Assembly: GCA_018697195.1 (NCBI GenBank)
Contig: CM031878.1
Location: 9,445,351 to 9,509,350 of the forward strand
Origin: Certhia americana
Lineage: Eukaryota > Chordata > Aves > Passeriformes > Certhiidae
Direction of reading: 5' to 3'
DNA length: 64,000 nucleotides
Shown: one piece after another, positions 36,710 through 50,000 of the stretch
Layout of the letters: each line of letters opens with the position of its first letter
How positions within the stretch are numbered: the first letter of the stretch is position 1
Notes under the pieces: model-generated
The model's database searches: none
The model's input: the letters and a program-made list of their open reading frames with translations, nothing else
What the model was told of the DNA's origin: nothing
Translations under genes and position numbers: made by a program

Positions 36710-39700
36710 ATGGACAAGAAATATACAAGAAATATTTTAAGCCTGGCCTGTCTAGGAGATCCATGTGATTCATAGTTGTCCATGGTTCCAAACCTCAGCT
36801 TTAATGTTGCTTTTACATATGTGGATGATAACAAAGGGAGTACTGCTAGTACATTGCTACCTTTTGTTGTCATAGGCAGTATTCACCAAATGATCCCTTG
36901 TTTTCAGTTCTACTGTTCTTCTGTCTATTTGCGGAGATATTATTAAATAAAAAATATTTCCAGAGGAAACAATTGGAAATCATACTTAAGAAGAACTGAA
37001 GGCTTGTCTTTAAAGCAAAGTTTGCGTAACCCAGAATAAATGTAGACAGAGACTTGGGTCTCATAGACAGACACAAGAACAAAATACATTAATATTGGTC
37101 GTTAAATTTATAAGTGTGGACTTTATTTGCTTGCAAAAAACTGGAAAGGCCTGGAGTTCAAGAACATCACAGAGCAGTTAAAATTACACTGCCATTTTCA
37201 GGTATTAGCAATGTTATCAGGATTCACCACTGTGCTGATGATTTACATAAGACAATGAGCTTTTAATCTCATTTCTCACAGTGAGAGAACAGTAATTATT
37301 CATCTAAATTAAGAAAAATAATTTATGGTAAAATTATAGAAATATAAAACAAATCTGAACTTTCTGATCAACTGGCTAAGTCAGCACTTACCAAGTGTAA
37401 AAGATAGAAAAGGATTCTCTAACATCATTGGAGAATGTTAATGGTTAAGTTAATATAAAATTTCTTTTCATATTGTTGCCAGAAAGTGAGCGATTTGGTC
37501 TACATGCAAGAGAAGGCCTCAAGAAGATACACAAGAGCTTCTAAAGCAGTGGAAAATTTGAGTAAATGTTAAGATAACATGAGCTATGTTTAATAAATAA
37601 ATTTGGTTTGTGCTGAGAGCTATTTCAGACCCTTGACACTATTGTTGATGTGGAAAAATAGGCATCTATAGCTATAGATAGATGCATTTTTTTATTCTGT
37701 GCAATTCTTTTTCGTATGAGGGTGTCCCTGACCTAGCTTATGATGTCAATACACTATAAAGAACTCAAAGTTACAAGAAGAAGCTATTTGGAAACAGAGA
37801 AAAGAGAAATCAGGACTACATGGATGGCTGGCAGTTTTTCACATCTCCTAGGTCAGTCAGGAGTGAACAAACATGTCAGTGTGAAGTTGGTATAGGAACT
37901 GTCCATCTTATCTCTAAATAAATTGCTCAGTTTTGCTTTTTTCTGATAACACCTGGGAGATTTATTCTGACTCCTGATCTGAAGTAAAGAGAATAAGATA
38001 TTGGCAAAATTCTAAAACATTTTTGAGCAGATGCTTAAGTAAGAATAGATTCAGATGCTCTGTCTGAGGATAGATTTCAAATTCGCCTAAGTTTAAGGAA
38101 AGTTTTGAACATATGATTCACTAGTACCTTCAAGTTAAAACAAAAACCAACCAACAAATGAAATAAATAGATAACCCATCCAAACAAACTTAGCTACACA
38201 AATAACTATTTTTAAACATTAGTGAGAATTTCTCAGACTGGTCTTCATATCTGAAGGATTTAAACAGTAAAGTGATTTGGGTAAGCTATTACTAGACCCT
38301 GACTACCAGCTAGGAGATGAAATAGAAGCAGGGAAGTCTGACACAGCTGGATGTGGATGTACCTTTGGCAACTGTAAGACTTACTTGAAGGTTGATTTAA
38401 AATGTGGATTTGAATTAGATATTACTGTCCCATTTAGAAACACTTCAGTGGAAATACAAGGAAGTGGCTCTGTTCCTCCATCCAGGCTTATCTCATCTGG
38501 CCAGAGCAGTGAAATCAGGAAACAGGCAGGGATTTGTTAACTAGAAACTAGGCCATAAGCACTACCGAGAGAGGAAGACAGCCTGCAGAGTGATGATTTG
38601 TTCTGTTTATGGACTGTGAAGCTTCTGGAGGAAAAGGTGCAGGAGGTATACTCTTTTTGTTTGTTTTTGTTATGGCTGAAGCTGAGTAAAAATCTCTGTG
38701 AATAAACCTGAAATTTAGGAGGACAATGTTCTCTGCTGAACATGAAACTCCCACTGAGTTTGCGTCTAGCTGACTGGCCCTGACTCACACAGAAGGACTT
38801 TTAAGTTCTCCCCATCTACATTAAAAAGTCCTGATGCCTGCTAAGGCAAGAAAAACAAAACATCCACCACTGGCAGCTTACCAAGAGCCAGAGGGCTACA
38901 TATAACAGCAAAACAGAAAGGATAATCCAGCTCTCCTTTTCCATTCAGAGTCTCTTCTCTGAAAAGACCAGGACTGCAATGCTGGGAAAAGAACAGAATC
39001 ACCAAGAAGAAACTTGCGGCATTGCTCAGCTCCACAGGATGCCCCTGCTACAAATGGGCAGCACAAATCCTACACTAAAGAAGGCAACAGAGCATCATCA
39101 GAGTTAAACTGATATTCTGACAGGAAAACTGGCTAGTGAAAGGATCTATATAAGAAAAAGTATTCATTTTATCTTTCATTTGTTAAAGTAGTACTCCTAA
39201 ATCTGATCAACGAGGCTGAGCAAACTACTGTGTTGTTCTTTGTTGATAAATTCTTCCAGGAAGATCAGTTTTTATTTACACCAAGTTTTCCAAGGTTGCA
39301 TAATGTGATAAGGCCATGATTAGAATGCTTCTGGTAACTCGACCTAGGAGCTAAATCTCATCATTTATTCTTATTTTCCTTTATTCTTACACTCAGTTGC
39401 AATTTGATAGATGAACTTCCTGTTTTATCCTGATAGTGCCAATCATAAACTGGAAACCACTAGGAAAAGGAAAAGGAGTAATAACACTTACAAATACATT
39501 ATTTGGCCATATCAAGCACTAGAAGGCTCAGACACCTGGAGAGGAGACAACGTAGCTTTTGTCAATTGAAAAGATACAGAAATACAACTATTAAGGCAGA
39601 AAGTTTAAAACAAAGTTCATTTTGACTTTAAAACATTTAGATTAAAATTTCAAATTTTCATGGCCTCCTTTACTATTTTGAGTGCCAAAGAGGAGATAGG

Positions 39701-42700
39701 ACAGCTGACATTCAGGTTATGGCATTGACCAGAGGTGCTAGGAGTCTGACATTTGGAGAGATACATGATCAGTCACTGTGTGCTCATGTTTGTTCAAAAG
39801 TACTTCTGTCTGGGGTGTGTCTACTCTATAATGGCAAATTGTACAAAATATATTAGTACAATGTATGACATAGATACATGAAAACATTGATGACCTTCAC
39901 ACCCAAATCTTGACCCTGGATCCTTTTTCTTCACATAAAGAGTTGAAAAACAAAATATAATTTGAAACTTGATTATTTGGATTCCAGCCTAAATGAAATG
40001 GATAACTTACATAAAAAAAAACCCTCAGATGTCAGAAATAAAACCTAAAACTGAAGAAAAATAACAAAACTGAGTGACAATTATGTTGTCAAATGTTTCA
40101 AAATGAAATGAAAGAAAATGAAGGAAAGAAAAAGTCCTGTCCTCTCACAGGAAAGCAAATCAGGAAATTGAAAGCAAAAATTTGAAGTGAAACAAGGAGT
40201 GCATAACACTGGCAATTCAGGAGGAGTGATAATGCAGAAGAAGTGTTTAAAAAGCTCAAAAGTCAAGTGTAGAACCCTGACTCAGAGGGATAAAAAGCAG
40301 GTGAAAAATTCCTGGAGGAGAAAAAACGTTGTAGTAGTAGCTACAATTCAGTACACTGAGCAGGAATTATGTATAAAAGGCAGAATAGTTTATATTTACT
40401 CTGTGGATTATTTGTGTCTTTTTGTGTTTGAAAAGCAGTGGTAAGTGTCCAGCTCATGGGTTATTAAGGAGGATGCTGTATTTTTAAAATTTTTTTTTTT
40501 TTTTTAATTATGAGGATATCCACTCAAGAATCCTAAAGAGTATCACACTAATACTACTTTTATATATATCTTAGAAAACTAGGCACAGGTTGACAATTAC
40601 CAATCAATTATTGACAACAGCAGGGAAATTGCCTAAATAATTATCACTCAATTAATCCAAGTGAAGCAGGAGATGAGTTAACATGGAATGCAAGAGATAA
40701 AAGATGAAAGGATGGGAATATAATTAATACTTGTTAACATCATGTTATAAAAATTAAATCTTGTCAAACGAAACTGCTTTTACCAATCAGACTGCATGTT
40801 TGGTGGAGGCAACAGGAAGGCAACATGCTTCTAGTTACAATAAGCTGTTTGATTTTGTGCTGAATAACATTCTGGGTAAAAATAACACTATGCAATATCC
40901 TTAACATGCCAAACAAGCAGTTTCAGAAAGCTGACTGATAGACATCAAAGTAAATATGGAATGGGGATGTTTTTAGGTAACTATAGGGACTGTGGCTCTC
41001 CAATGATAATAATAATTTTATCAATAGCCTAGATGTAAATAAAAATGCTTCTGCTAATAAAAACACATCTTCTTAAAGATGGGTGCACTGGTAATAGTGT
41101 AAGCTACAACAAAATAATGTTTTTCTCTACTTGCCAAATTGCAAACCACCGTGCCACTCCAAGACTACAAACATAAGGAGTTTTGGAATGAGATTAATAG
41201 GACACAGGTCTGAAGAATTTATTCTGCAGCTCTGCAAGTTTTCTCTGTCACCAGGATGTCATCCTGAAAAGTATTCCACACAGCAACATGTGTCAAATCA
41301 CATGTCTCCATTTCTGTAGTTTGACTTTTCAGGACAGGAGAAACTAATGTTAATAAAGCTGCTGTTCACATTGTCATGATGGGGGGGGGGGAAATACCCA
41401 GCAGTCTACTATCCCTCCTCAGATCAGTCTAAGGAATTTCATATATCACTTTCATTAAAATTTGATACTGTTTTGAAAATCCAGAGGTTCAACATACAAA
41501 CAAATTATCTCAAAGGGTAGCAAGTTACTGCACATTAGCTGTCTATATCCTTTGAGCTACAGCCTGAACTTTCAGATTTCCATCTGCAACAATTCCTAAA
41601 ATCAGGACAATCTTTAGGCCTGCAATTAAGCACTGTCAGAGTTTAAGGGCACAATATCACTACCACACGGCAACTGGCATTTTTTATAAGCACCTTCCTG
41701 AGATGGAAGATTGTGGGGTTTAATTCTGGATGGGAAAAGGAATTATGGGAGGAAAAAAAACAAGCCAAGTGTCTTGTTCCTTAGAGGTCAATAAAAGTAA
41801 AGATAAACTTACTTTTCTAGACTTTGCTCTCAGGTGTATTTTCTGACTGACTGTCTCCTGTTGAAAAGTCAGATTTCATTCTTTCCCAGAGGCTATGCCT
41901 CCTCCCTGCAAGGAAGGAGTTTGGCTCTTGCTTTATAAACACAAGAATTTGGCATGAGTCTTGGCTAACAATTTGTAACATCAAACTTCCTAACTGCCAG
42001 ATCTTTTAAAAATCCAAGGCTTCACATCAACTAATAAGAGTGATAGCTTTGGTTTATCAAACATATCTAATTGGTCTCTGTGTCCTATAGTTTGTAGAAA
42101 ACAGACCTATGTGTGGATCTCTTTTTGACCTCACATGTTACAAACTGAAATGCAATTTCAATAGGTGAAATTGGCATTTATTTGTTTCCTTCAAGTTAAT
42201 CACCACATCATAGTTTGAATATAGATTAATTTTATTTTACAGTACAACATAATTTTCCTTTTTTTTTTAACTTCTGTTCTGCGTCATTCAGACTAATGGG
42301 TGCTATGGCAGGACTGTACAGCTGCATTTGAAACTATTGCCTCAGGAGTCTGCTGCTCCTTTTAAATGAAATAAAGTTAGCAGGGAATAAAACTGAAAAT
42401 GGAGGCAAAGTAAATCATAGTCTTCATGGTAGGAAATGCTTGCCAGAACCCTTAGTCAGTGCCTAATTGTTTTCCTTTATACACAATGCCCTAAGCCTTC
42501 AACAATCTTTAAAAATTAATTTCTGCTAATCCCCCTAGCATTAAATAATAGATCTTTTAAACCCATTTTTAAAAAGCAAATAACACAGTTCACTTCAATC
42601 AGCAAGTAGTCATATCAATTATAACAAAGAAATTTCAAGTATTATAGATTTTATGTAATCTGTTTCCTGTCCAGGAAGAAACTTGTATCTAAAAATTGAC

Positions 42701-44654
42701 TTAACTGTCTTTCAACAAGAACAAGGATAGCAGCACTTGGAAGAAACAGAAAATACCTCTTCTGAGCTTCACCCACTCTGCCTTCACACTGTAGTCTAAA
42801 GGCTTGTTAACTGGATGTATTCAGAAGTTTTAAAATAAAAGATTAACATTCAAGTCATTGGGCAGCAAATGGGAAGAAATAGAACCTTTCCTGCTTCAAG
42901 TTACCTATCACTTGTATTAGTTTTTCAAACTTTATGAGACAATTTCTATATAAGGTATTGAGCTTTTAGGGAATGTATTTTAATATCATGCTACAGAGCA
43001 AGTTGTAGTCATCACAGGGAAGAAATTCTCTTGATAGCCACCTTGCTGCTATCAGTTTTCATGGAAGATATTAACATGATCAATCTTCCCTATTCTGCAT
43101 GAAAGCAACTCCCATTGATAGTGTGATTCATCTATGATGCAACTCCCAATATTGCATCCGCTTTGTGATAATCACACTGTCTTATGGTAACATCCATGCT
43201 CATTGAAACGTACAGCAAAGCTTTGATCACAAAGGTTTACCTACAGACCCAAGTTATCACCTCCTGGTTGCCAGCCTTTTGCTCCATGTATGAGATTTTT
43301 CTAACCCTCACAAAGATAGGTAAGGATGCTGGAGAAGCATGAGTAATAAACATTGGAACGTAAGATCCGTATTACTCATTACGGCAGGCTCTGTGTGGGT
43401 TTGTGGTCACTGTCTGTGTGTGGGCTAGCCAGCAGGGAAAACAGTTTTGTACTTTGGACAAGATTTCTAGATATAGCAAGGACCTTACATGCTACACAGT
43501 CCAGCACAGAATCCTTATGAAATGTAAGAAACTACTCTCTTACAATGATAAAGAGCACTTTGTTGAGACTTGCAGGGTTTTACACCATTGGAGCACTAAA
43601 ACATACTGTTGCTGGTAATGAGACTCCAGGCAGAAGAAAGTTTTCCTGTCCTTCTCTTGCTGTTCTCATTCACTTTTCTTCACAATTGTTTGGCTTAAAT
43701 AATGTAAAACTACTGCCTGCAACTATTACTAAGTTATAGAAGAGGAGGAAGGCTCTGCTGAAGAGAAACATGTTAGATCAGTGCACGTGAGAGGAAAAAA
43801 CTCTGCCGGGGGTAAAAAAGACTTATTTTAAAGACTTTAAAATAAATTTTGCTATGTGCCAGAATTTTGAGTTATCACTGTAGACTACCTGAGACTGAAT
43901 ATTTTATGGACAAGAAAGTAGAATTAATGCTTGATATTACAGTTCTTTTTACTGAAACAACAGTGTTGCAGTTATAATCAAATGTAATGAATGAATCATT
44001 AACCTAATGAGAAGTATAAGCATGGAAACTTGTTACTGAAAACAAAACTCAGAGACAAACTGAGGATAAATAACCTGTGCTTTGAAATTAAATTCAATCA
44101 ATTAATTAATTTGAAATTAAGTTAAATTTGAAATTAAAAGCATGCTAATTGTAAGAGTAATTAAGGATTCTAATAGCTTCTTTGGGAGGTAAAAGATTTC
44201 ACTTCATTGGAAGTTTCAAAACAAAATAAAGGAACTTAATTTTCAGAGTTGCAAATTATTGGTCATTATCAAATCAAAAGGAAAAAGAAAAAGATATGCC
44301 TGTACATCAGTGTCTCACAATATACACCTCCAAATATAGGAAAAGTTATTTAATATGGAAAAGTAAAGTCAGAAACAATTAAAAGTAAATAAACCTTCCC
44401 CAAGAGTCTTCTCAAAAATATTTCCAAGTTCATATCTTCAGATTATTAGATCAACAGATTAACAGACCAAAAGGTGCAAAAAAACCCTAATTTTAACATA
44501 GGGGTGTAAAGATAAATCTAAATCATGTTTATTATTGTAGATTTTCAATGTATCTGCAACTCAAACAAATATTCAGGTGACTATTAGCCTCCAAGAAGTC
44601 CACACATGAGGCACGTTAACATATCAGATCAATTAGTCCCAAGCAGGGTCTCTC
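36710..44654. other. Gene-free AT-rich stretch
   Basis: No supported gene. Contains a T16 run at 40490-40505, a G11 run at 41381-41391 and a repeated TTGAAATTAA motif at about 44080-44140. The open frame 38277-38540 is mildly cysteine-containing but has no recognisable domain or splice context. Confidence 0.5.
41381..41391 (+). repeat. Poly-G run
   Basis: Eleven consecutive G in AT-rich surroundings. The length is likely to vary between reads and individuals. Confidence 0.85.
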
Positions 44655-45110
44655 AGTGGTCAGCAGTGGGATAGACTGTCCAGCATCTCCATAAGTGAGC
44701 TAGTTTGTAGATAACACCAACTGGTTGGTGAGATGGTCATGTTAGAAGGGAGATGCATCTAGTAAGGAGAAATTTGGGCAGGCTGGAAGAGCGGGTGAGC
44801 TAGAACTTTACAAATTTCAACAAAGATGTGTGTAAAATCCTGCTCCTGAGATGGCATAGCCAAGGATCCCAGAGCAACATATGAGGTCTGTGTGGCTGGG
44901 CAGCACTTTGCTGAAAGGGATCTTGGTTCCTCATGGACACCAAGCTGATTAGGTGCAAAGGCAAATCAAACCCTGTGCTGCACCCACAGGGGCATTACTG
45001 TGTGACAGGCAGAGTCTGGAGCAGGACAGAACACACTTCCAGTGGCCATGCTTCGATGAGCATGGATTACTGGGAGAGAGGTGATGGGTACAAAATAGCA
45101 GCACCTACTG
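44655..45110 (+). mobile_element. CR1 LINE fragment from the end of the reverse-transcriptase ORF
   Basis: The segment follows the 3' part of CR1 ORF2 on the + strand. It has a TAGATAACACCAACTGG block (44709-44725; 'gatgacaccaa' in CR1). This is followed by an AATTTGGGCAGGCTGGAAGAG block (from 44770), TTTCAACAAAGATG (44815-44828), a TCCTGCTCCTGAG block, a GTGGCTGGGCAGCAC block (44892-44906) and AGGGATCTTGG (44917-44927). The order and spacing match the CR1 tail of the ORF, but stops and indels are frequent. The right part (45000-45110) is more diverged and its end is approximate. It is not coding. Confidence 0.78.
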
Positions 45111-46356
45111 TGTGAAACACATAGACTACTACTTCCTTTTCACGTTACAGTGTGACAGGTCTTTAACACTTCTTAAGACAGGACTGGTTCTAGTTCCCAA
45201 CATTCCCTGCATTTGACCATGCATTTATTATGTCTATAAAATGTGCTAAAAAGCAATTCCTCACTTCAGGAGGTAGCTGACAGATACAACCAGGAAGCCA
45301 TGCAAAACACAGTCTATGGGGTCAAAACTTTTTTAAATGCTTCCAAAGTGAGGAAAAATTGCCATAAAAATGCAAATTTTTTGGAGACCTAAAACATGTT
45401 TATTTAGGTTATTGTTCAGAGAACAGCTTCTGACCATCTTGGTGGACAAAATGACATGGGGAACTTAATTAATATTTTTTTTTTTGCAATCTTAGATGAA
45501 AATACTTTTGACTTTTCAAAACAGTTTCCTGCCTTAACCATTAAACAAAATTCATTTAAACTGTTCACTGGTAGATGAAACTGTAAATAAACTTGTTATC
45601 ATCCCTGATTTAGTACTGAAGGATTACGTGGATGCATATGGGAAATAACAGATTAAATCATGGTCAGGTCTTTGATTTTGTGAATTAACCATCCTGATTT
45701 ATAAAGGAAAAACACATTACTAAGTAGCAAAAAATTGAAGAGATATATATTTATTAAGAGTCTTGATACTTGACATTGCATCACCCACATACTCCTTGAT
45801 CATTTACTACTAAAATAGCTTCCTTTTGAAATCTTCTATATTTGCAGTTAATAACCCAGTGGAGGTACAAGTGCCTTGTATTCCAAGCTAGGGGGAAAAT
45901 AAACTCATTCACTTTCTGGCAAATGGAAATATATATGCTTTAAATCATATTCTTCCAGATGCAACACTCTAAGGACTACATAACCTACCTACACTGCTCA
46001 TTTTTTTTCCTGCAAAAAGCAGAGAAAGAGGGTGAGCACAGCACAGCATTAAGCCATTTGTTGATGCAGTAGTGGCCCACCTGGTCATGCTATGCAACTC
46101 CTTTTTAAGCAATGGCTCTTCTTGAATTAGATGGTGTCAACAGGGTGTGTAGTGTTCTAGAAAACTTTTATTAAAGGGTTGAGCACAGTGTAAAAATATA
46201 TTGCAGCATCTAAATTACTACACTATTTCCTCTTCTTTTATTGTGGTCTTGCAGCAATGTTTTCTTTTAAATAGATTGGTGACTTGAATGAAACATGCTA
46301 AAATGCTGTAGTATCCCATCCTCAAGGGGAAGAGCAACCCAAGATTCATTGATGTT
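45111..46356. other. Gene-free stretch
   Basis: AT-rich sequence with no recognised gene, RNA or transposon. Confidence 0.5.
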
Positions 46357-47042
46357 TGTGGTAGAAAGGAATTACAGAAGTTACAGGTTCTGTAAAAGCT
46401 TACGAACTTTTATTAGTGAATTACACACTGGGCATTACACCACAGTTGGTGTAAATCAGTCCCTGATCCCCTTGCCTAAGCACACAGAGATGGGTTTTGA
46501 ATAAAAGGGTGGGGTAAAAGGGAAGTGAGAGAGATGGATTAAAGAGGGGAAGAGACAGATTAAAGAGCAGGAGAGAGAAGAAAAGGAAGAATGGGAGAAA
46601 GGGAGAGATTGTCAATCCTGGCTCCAGAGCTGATCCAGCTGGTGGGGTGTCCTGTGACCAAGACTGCTGAGGGTACCTTTTAGCAGATAAGTTTTCCCCA
46701 CCTTGAAGATAAATTTCTCTCTTTCTATGCAAATCAGTTCTCATGTGCAGTTCATCCTTTCAGACCTTTCTGGAAATGGATCAGAGGCTTTGGGGGTCTT
46801 GGGTGGTCTTGATACCCACTACAGTCCATGCCCATTTCTTGGCCTTGTTCCTGCTGTGCTGGGTTGTGCTGCCTGTCTCCAGGAGTCAGAAGGACATTTG
46901 TCCCAAAAAATGCTGCCCTGCTTCCTGCAGAGTTCTACAGAGACCTACACGGTCTCTTCTCCTGATTCCTTTTTCTTTTTCACAGCATATTTACTTTTTC
47001 TTTTTCACAGCATATCCTTTTTCTTTTTCACAGCATATCCTT
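46357..47042 (-). mobile_element. Possible antisense retroviral LTR
   Basis: Read on the minus strand this is a GC-richer block of about 690 bp with LTR-like landmarks. It starts near a purine-rich repeat (46967-47042) and ends in ...TACCACA at 46357. A polyadenylation signal AATAAA (plus-strand TTTATT, 46409-46414) lies about 55 bp before that end. A CT-rich segment precedes it (plus-strand purines at 46500-46610). The composition differs sharply from the flanks. No primer-binding site, gag or target-site duplication was identified. It could also be an unrelated unique segment. Confidence 0.35.
46967..47042 (+). repeat. Three copies of a 23-25 bp pyrimidine/CACAGCATAT repeat
   Basis: The unit TTTTTCTTTTTCACAGCATAT occurs three times. 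The CACAGCATAT part starts at 46981, 47006 and 47029. On the plus strand each unit looks like a polypyrimidine tract plus CAG. On the minus strand each looks like a purine tract of the kind found beside an LTR. Confidence 0.88.
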
Positions 47043-50000
47043 ACCAAATATCTTTGGTTGGGTCTGCAGCCATCCAGCTATCAGTGGTACACATATTACC
47101 CCTAAACTTCTGGGCTCCTAGAGGTATTCCCCAAATATTTTTACTGCTGAATCTGTTTAGGTAAAGAATCATTTGGTTCTGTCAATTGATAACCTTTTGC
47201 TCAATTTATCCCTTTGCTCCTTTATCAGAGAAAATATCAACCCTGTCACTTGAAAAGTTGAAATACATTAGCTCAATAAATCTCATTAACAAGCTTTATC
47301 CTTCATGCCTTAGGACAGCAATTATGGAGAGTCTTTCCATCAATGTTTCCATTTGATAAGGATGTGGCACCTAGTGATTCTCAGCTATAGACATGCACCT
47401 TTTCAGATAATTAGCAAATATCACAGCCAAAAAAATATCAGTCAACTTCTAAATATTCTTCAAAAGAAACTTACTTGAGATAAAGCCCTTAGGAGGTCAG
47501 TGTGACCTTTCCATTTACATGAGAAGTCAGATTTCTCTTCTGCCACAGAATTGCCTTCTCATTCCATTCATTTCTCATCAATTTTCAGTACCTTTTATTA
47601 CTCAGACCACAGTAATAGCATTCTGGGGGGAACATTTTGGGAAACACAGATGTAATATCACTTCTTGCATTTTTACTGCCACTGAACAAAGGTAGAAGGC
47701 CACTCTTGAATTTGTGTTTAGGAAACCCTCCACTGGTCTTTGAACAACAGAAGAAAATATTCAGACACATTCAAGAATCTGGTGACTTCAATGCTGCCTT
47801 TATGACAATAATACAATCTTCTGAAAGCAGCAAGTTCAGTTGACTGCTGAAGAGATCTCAGTTGAGCTCAGTCAGTGGGTTAGCGCAGAAGAAAGAGAAA
47901 AGGAAATACAGGTGAGATTTGTCAAGATTTCTATAGGATTCTTTTGAGGTCTTATTTTCCTGGAAGTGTAAATACTATTAGCATAGGAAACATCCCAGGA
48001 GTAAAATCCTGATCTTGTTATTAACTGCTTGGGTTTTGTCATTAAATTCAATGTCTTGAGACAGGTTGTTCATTCAACAAAAATAGAAAAGTGTATTAGG
48101 TCATGAGGGAAGAAATAATGAAAGACATTTAACCACTCCTCAAACACTTTTTTTTCAAGCTCATCTACCATTCCACTCTCTCTTTAGCTACAATTCAATA
48201 AACTAGATATGGTTCAGTATAAAACACCTTTATGGGTTTCTTAAATACCTACATTTTTACAAGGATTTACTTTCTTCTAACTCTTCTAACTTGGTCCCTC
48301 ACCCAAGTTAATTTATTGTGCCCCTCGTGTCCCTTACCTGCATTATGGTTTTCACAACAGATGCTCTGCCCAGCTGTGCAGTCCCAACCACATCATTTGC
48401 TGTTGAAGATCCATGGGAAAGCTGTCCAGAAATGCTGTGCTCACTCTGTGCCACTAAACTGGCCTGGGCAAGGTTGCAATGTAACACTGGTGGAATAACA
48501 CAGTTACACTGTGTATCATTTTATTCTCATTTATGATCTGTAGAATTTCAAGATCTTTCATCAAAAATTGCACACTTGACATCTGTCTATGCTTCAGACC
48601 ACACTTGAGAACTTTATTCCCTTGGGAAGATAAATAAAACCATTAAGTGTCCTGATGAGTGGGATTTCTGTGAGTATCTGTAATATTTCAAACAGTTGTT
48701 ACTTCTTGTAGCTTAATCACATTGATTATGAATTTGTCTCCACATACAACCAAGTTTTAAACCATGGCCCATCTCTTGTACTTTAATTGTTTTGAAACCT
48801 GCTATAACAATTGAAATCAGAGAATATTTTTTTAACACAAATTTTATTAGGATGTATGTAAAACCGTGTCCAGACAAATGTATCTGTCCCTAGCAGTGCT
48901 GAGTTTTCATGGGTTTGCTTCAGCCCTCTGCAAAGTTAAACACAAGAGTTAGAGATAGCATGAGGCATACACACAGAGAGGCACAGGTGAGAATGCCAAC
49001 TCAGATCAGTAAGCAGGACACTTGTTTGTTCCAGGAACACCCACAAAGGCTGATGTTACAATCACTGCATTTGTAGGTGCATAGACATGAGAGCAAATGC
49101 TAAGAAGTTTAGAAGCTTAAGACTGAGGCACTGCCAGGTTGAAACTGTACTTTCTGTAATTCTCCATACTGATTTTGTGTTGTGCCCATGACACCACTGA
49201 CTTCACAAAAGCGGAACTGGACCACTGAACACTGAAATTTCCTATGATTTCCAAACTAACTTATGCCCATTTGGTAGCAAAATGAAACACAAGTCAGGTT
49301 GACTGCTTTAGAAATCTATCAAATAAACCCAAAACTTGGAAGGGGTTTAATACACTGGAAAGGAGATAATTATGTACTAGTCTGGATTAGTTTGCTATTG
49401 CTTTTGCTGTTTGTCTCATTTTATTTCCACTGATATTTTTCAGCTTATTCAACATTTTACTTCTTTCCATTTCACATGGATTTCTAGAGCAGAACAGATG
49501 GAACATCTCTCCTTGAAAACAAAATTCTCAATATTAAATAATGTACCATTTAGATTAGGGATCTCTCTACAGCTGCCAGGTGGCTGACCCAAACGGATGG
49601 GTTTTTTTTCCACTCCTGCTCAGTTCCACTCTTTGGACATCTCGCATCTCACTCTGCATCAGTTTTTTGATTTATTTTAGACAATTACACAAAGTAGATA
49701 ATAGTCTACAAAAGAGCAATTTTCTCAAGGGTAACTACAATAATTAGAATTTTATACAGCTGCAAGTTAATTATGTATATCAGAATGATAATGTTTCTAG
49801 ATGGGCTAAGTATTTAAAATTCCCCAGAGCCTGAACATACTTGTACACTGGCAAAAATCAAAACAGGTAATTTGAAGCACTAGAAAGATGCCAAAGAATA
49901 ATTATTAATTCCCTCAGCAGTTGAACTAAATGTAATGGACCATGCACGCCACAAAGAGAATGTGATTACTTTTATATATTTCATCTTTGTGGGAGGAAAG

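Noticed and set aside
36520..36873. Frames across the T/G tract giving Phe/Gly/Trp-rich or Lys/Pro/Asn-rich proteins
   Set aside because: Pure composition artefacts of the repeat.
46421..47164. Three frames of 107-153 codons over the LTR-like segment
   Set aside because: They overlap on both strands, cross the tandem pyrimidine repeat and show no known retroviral or host protein motif.
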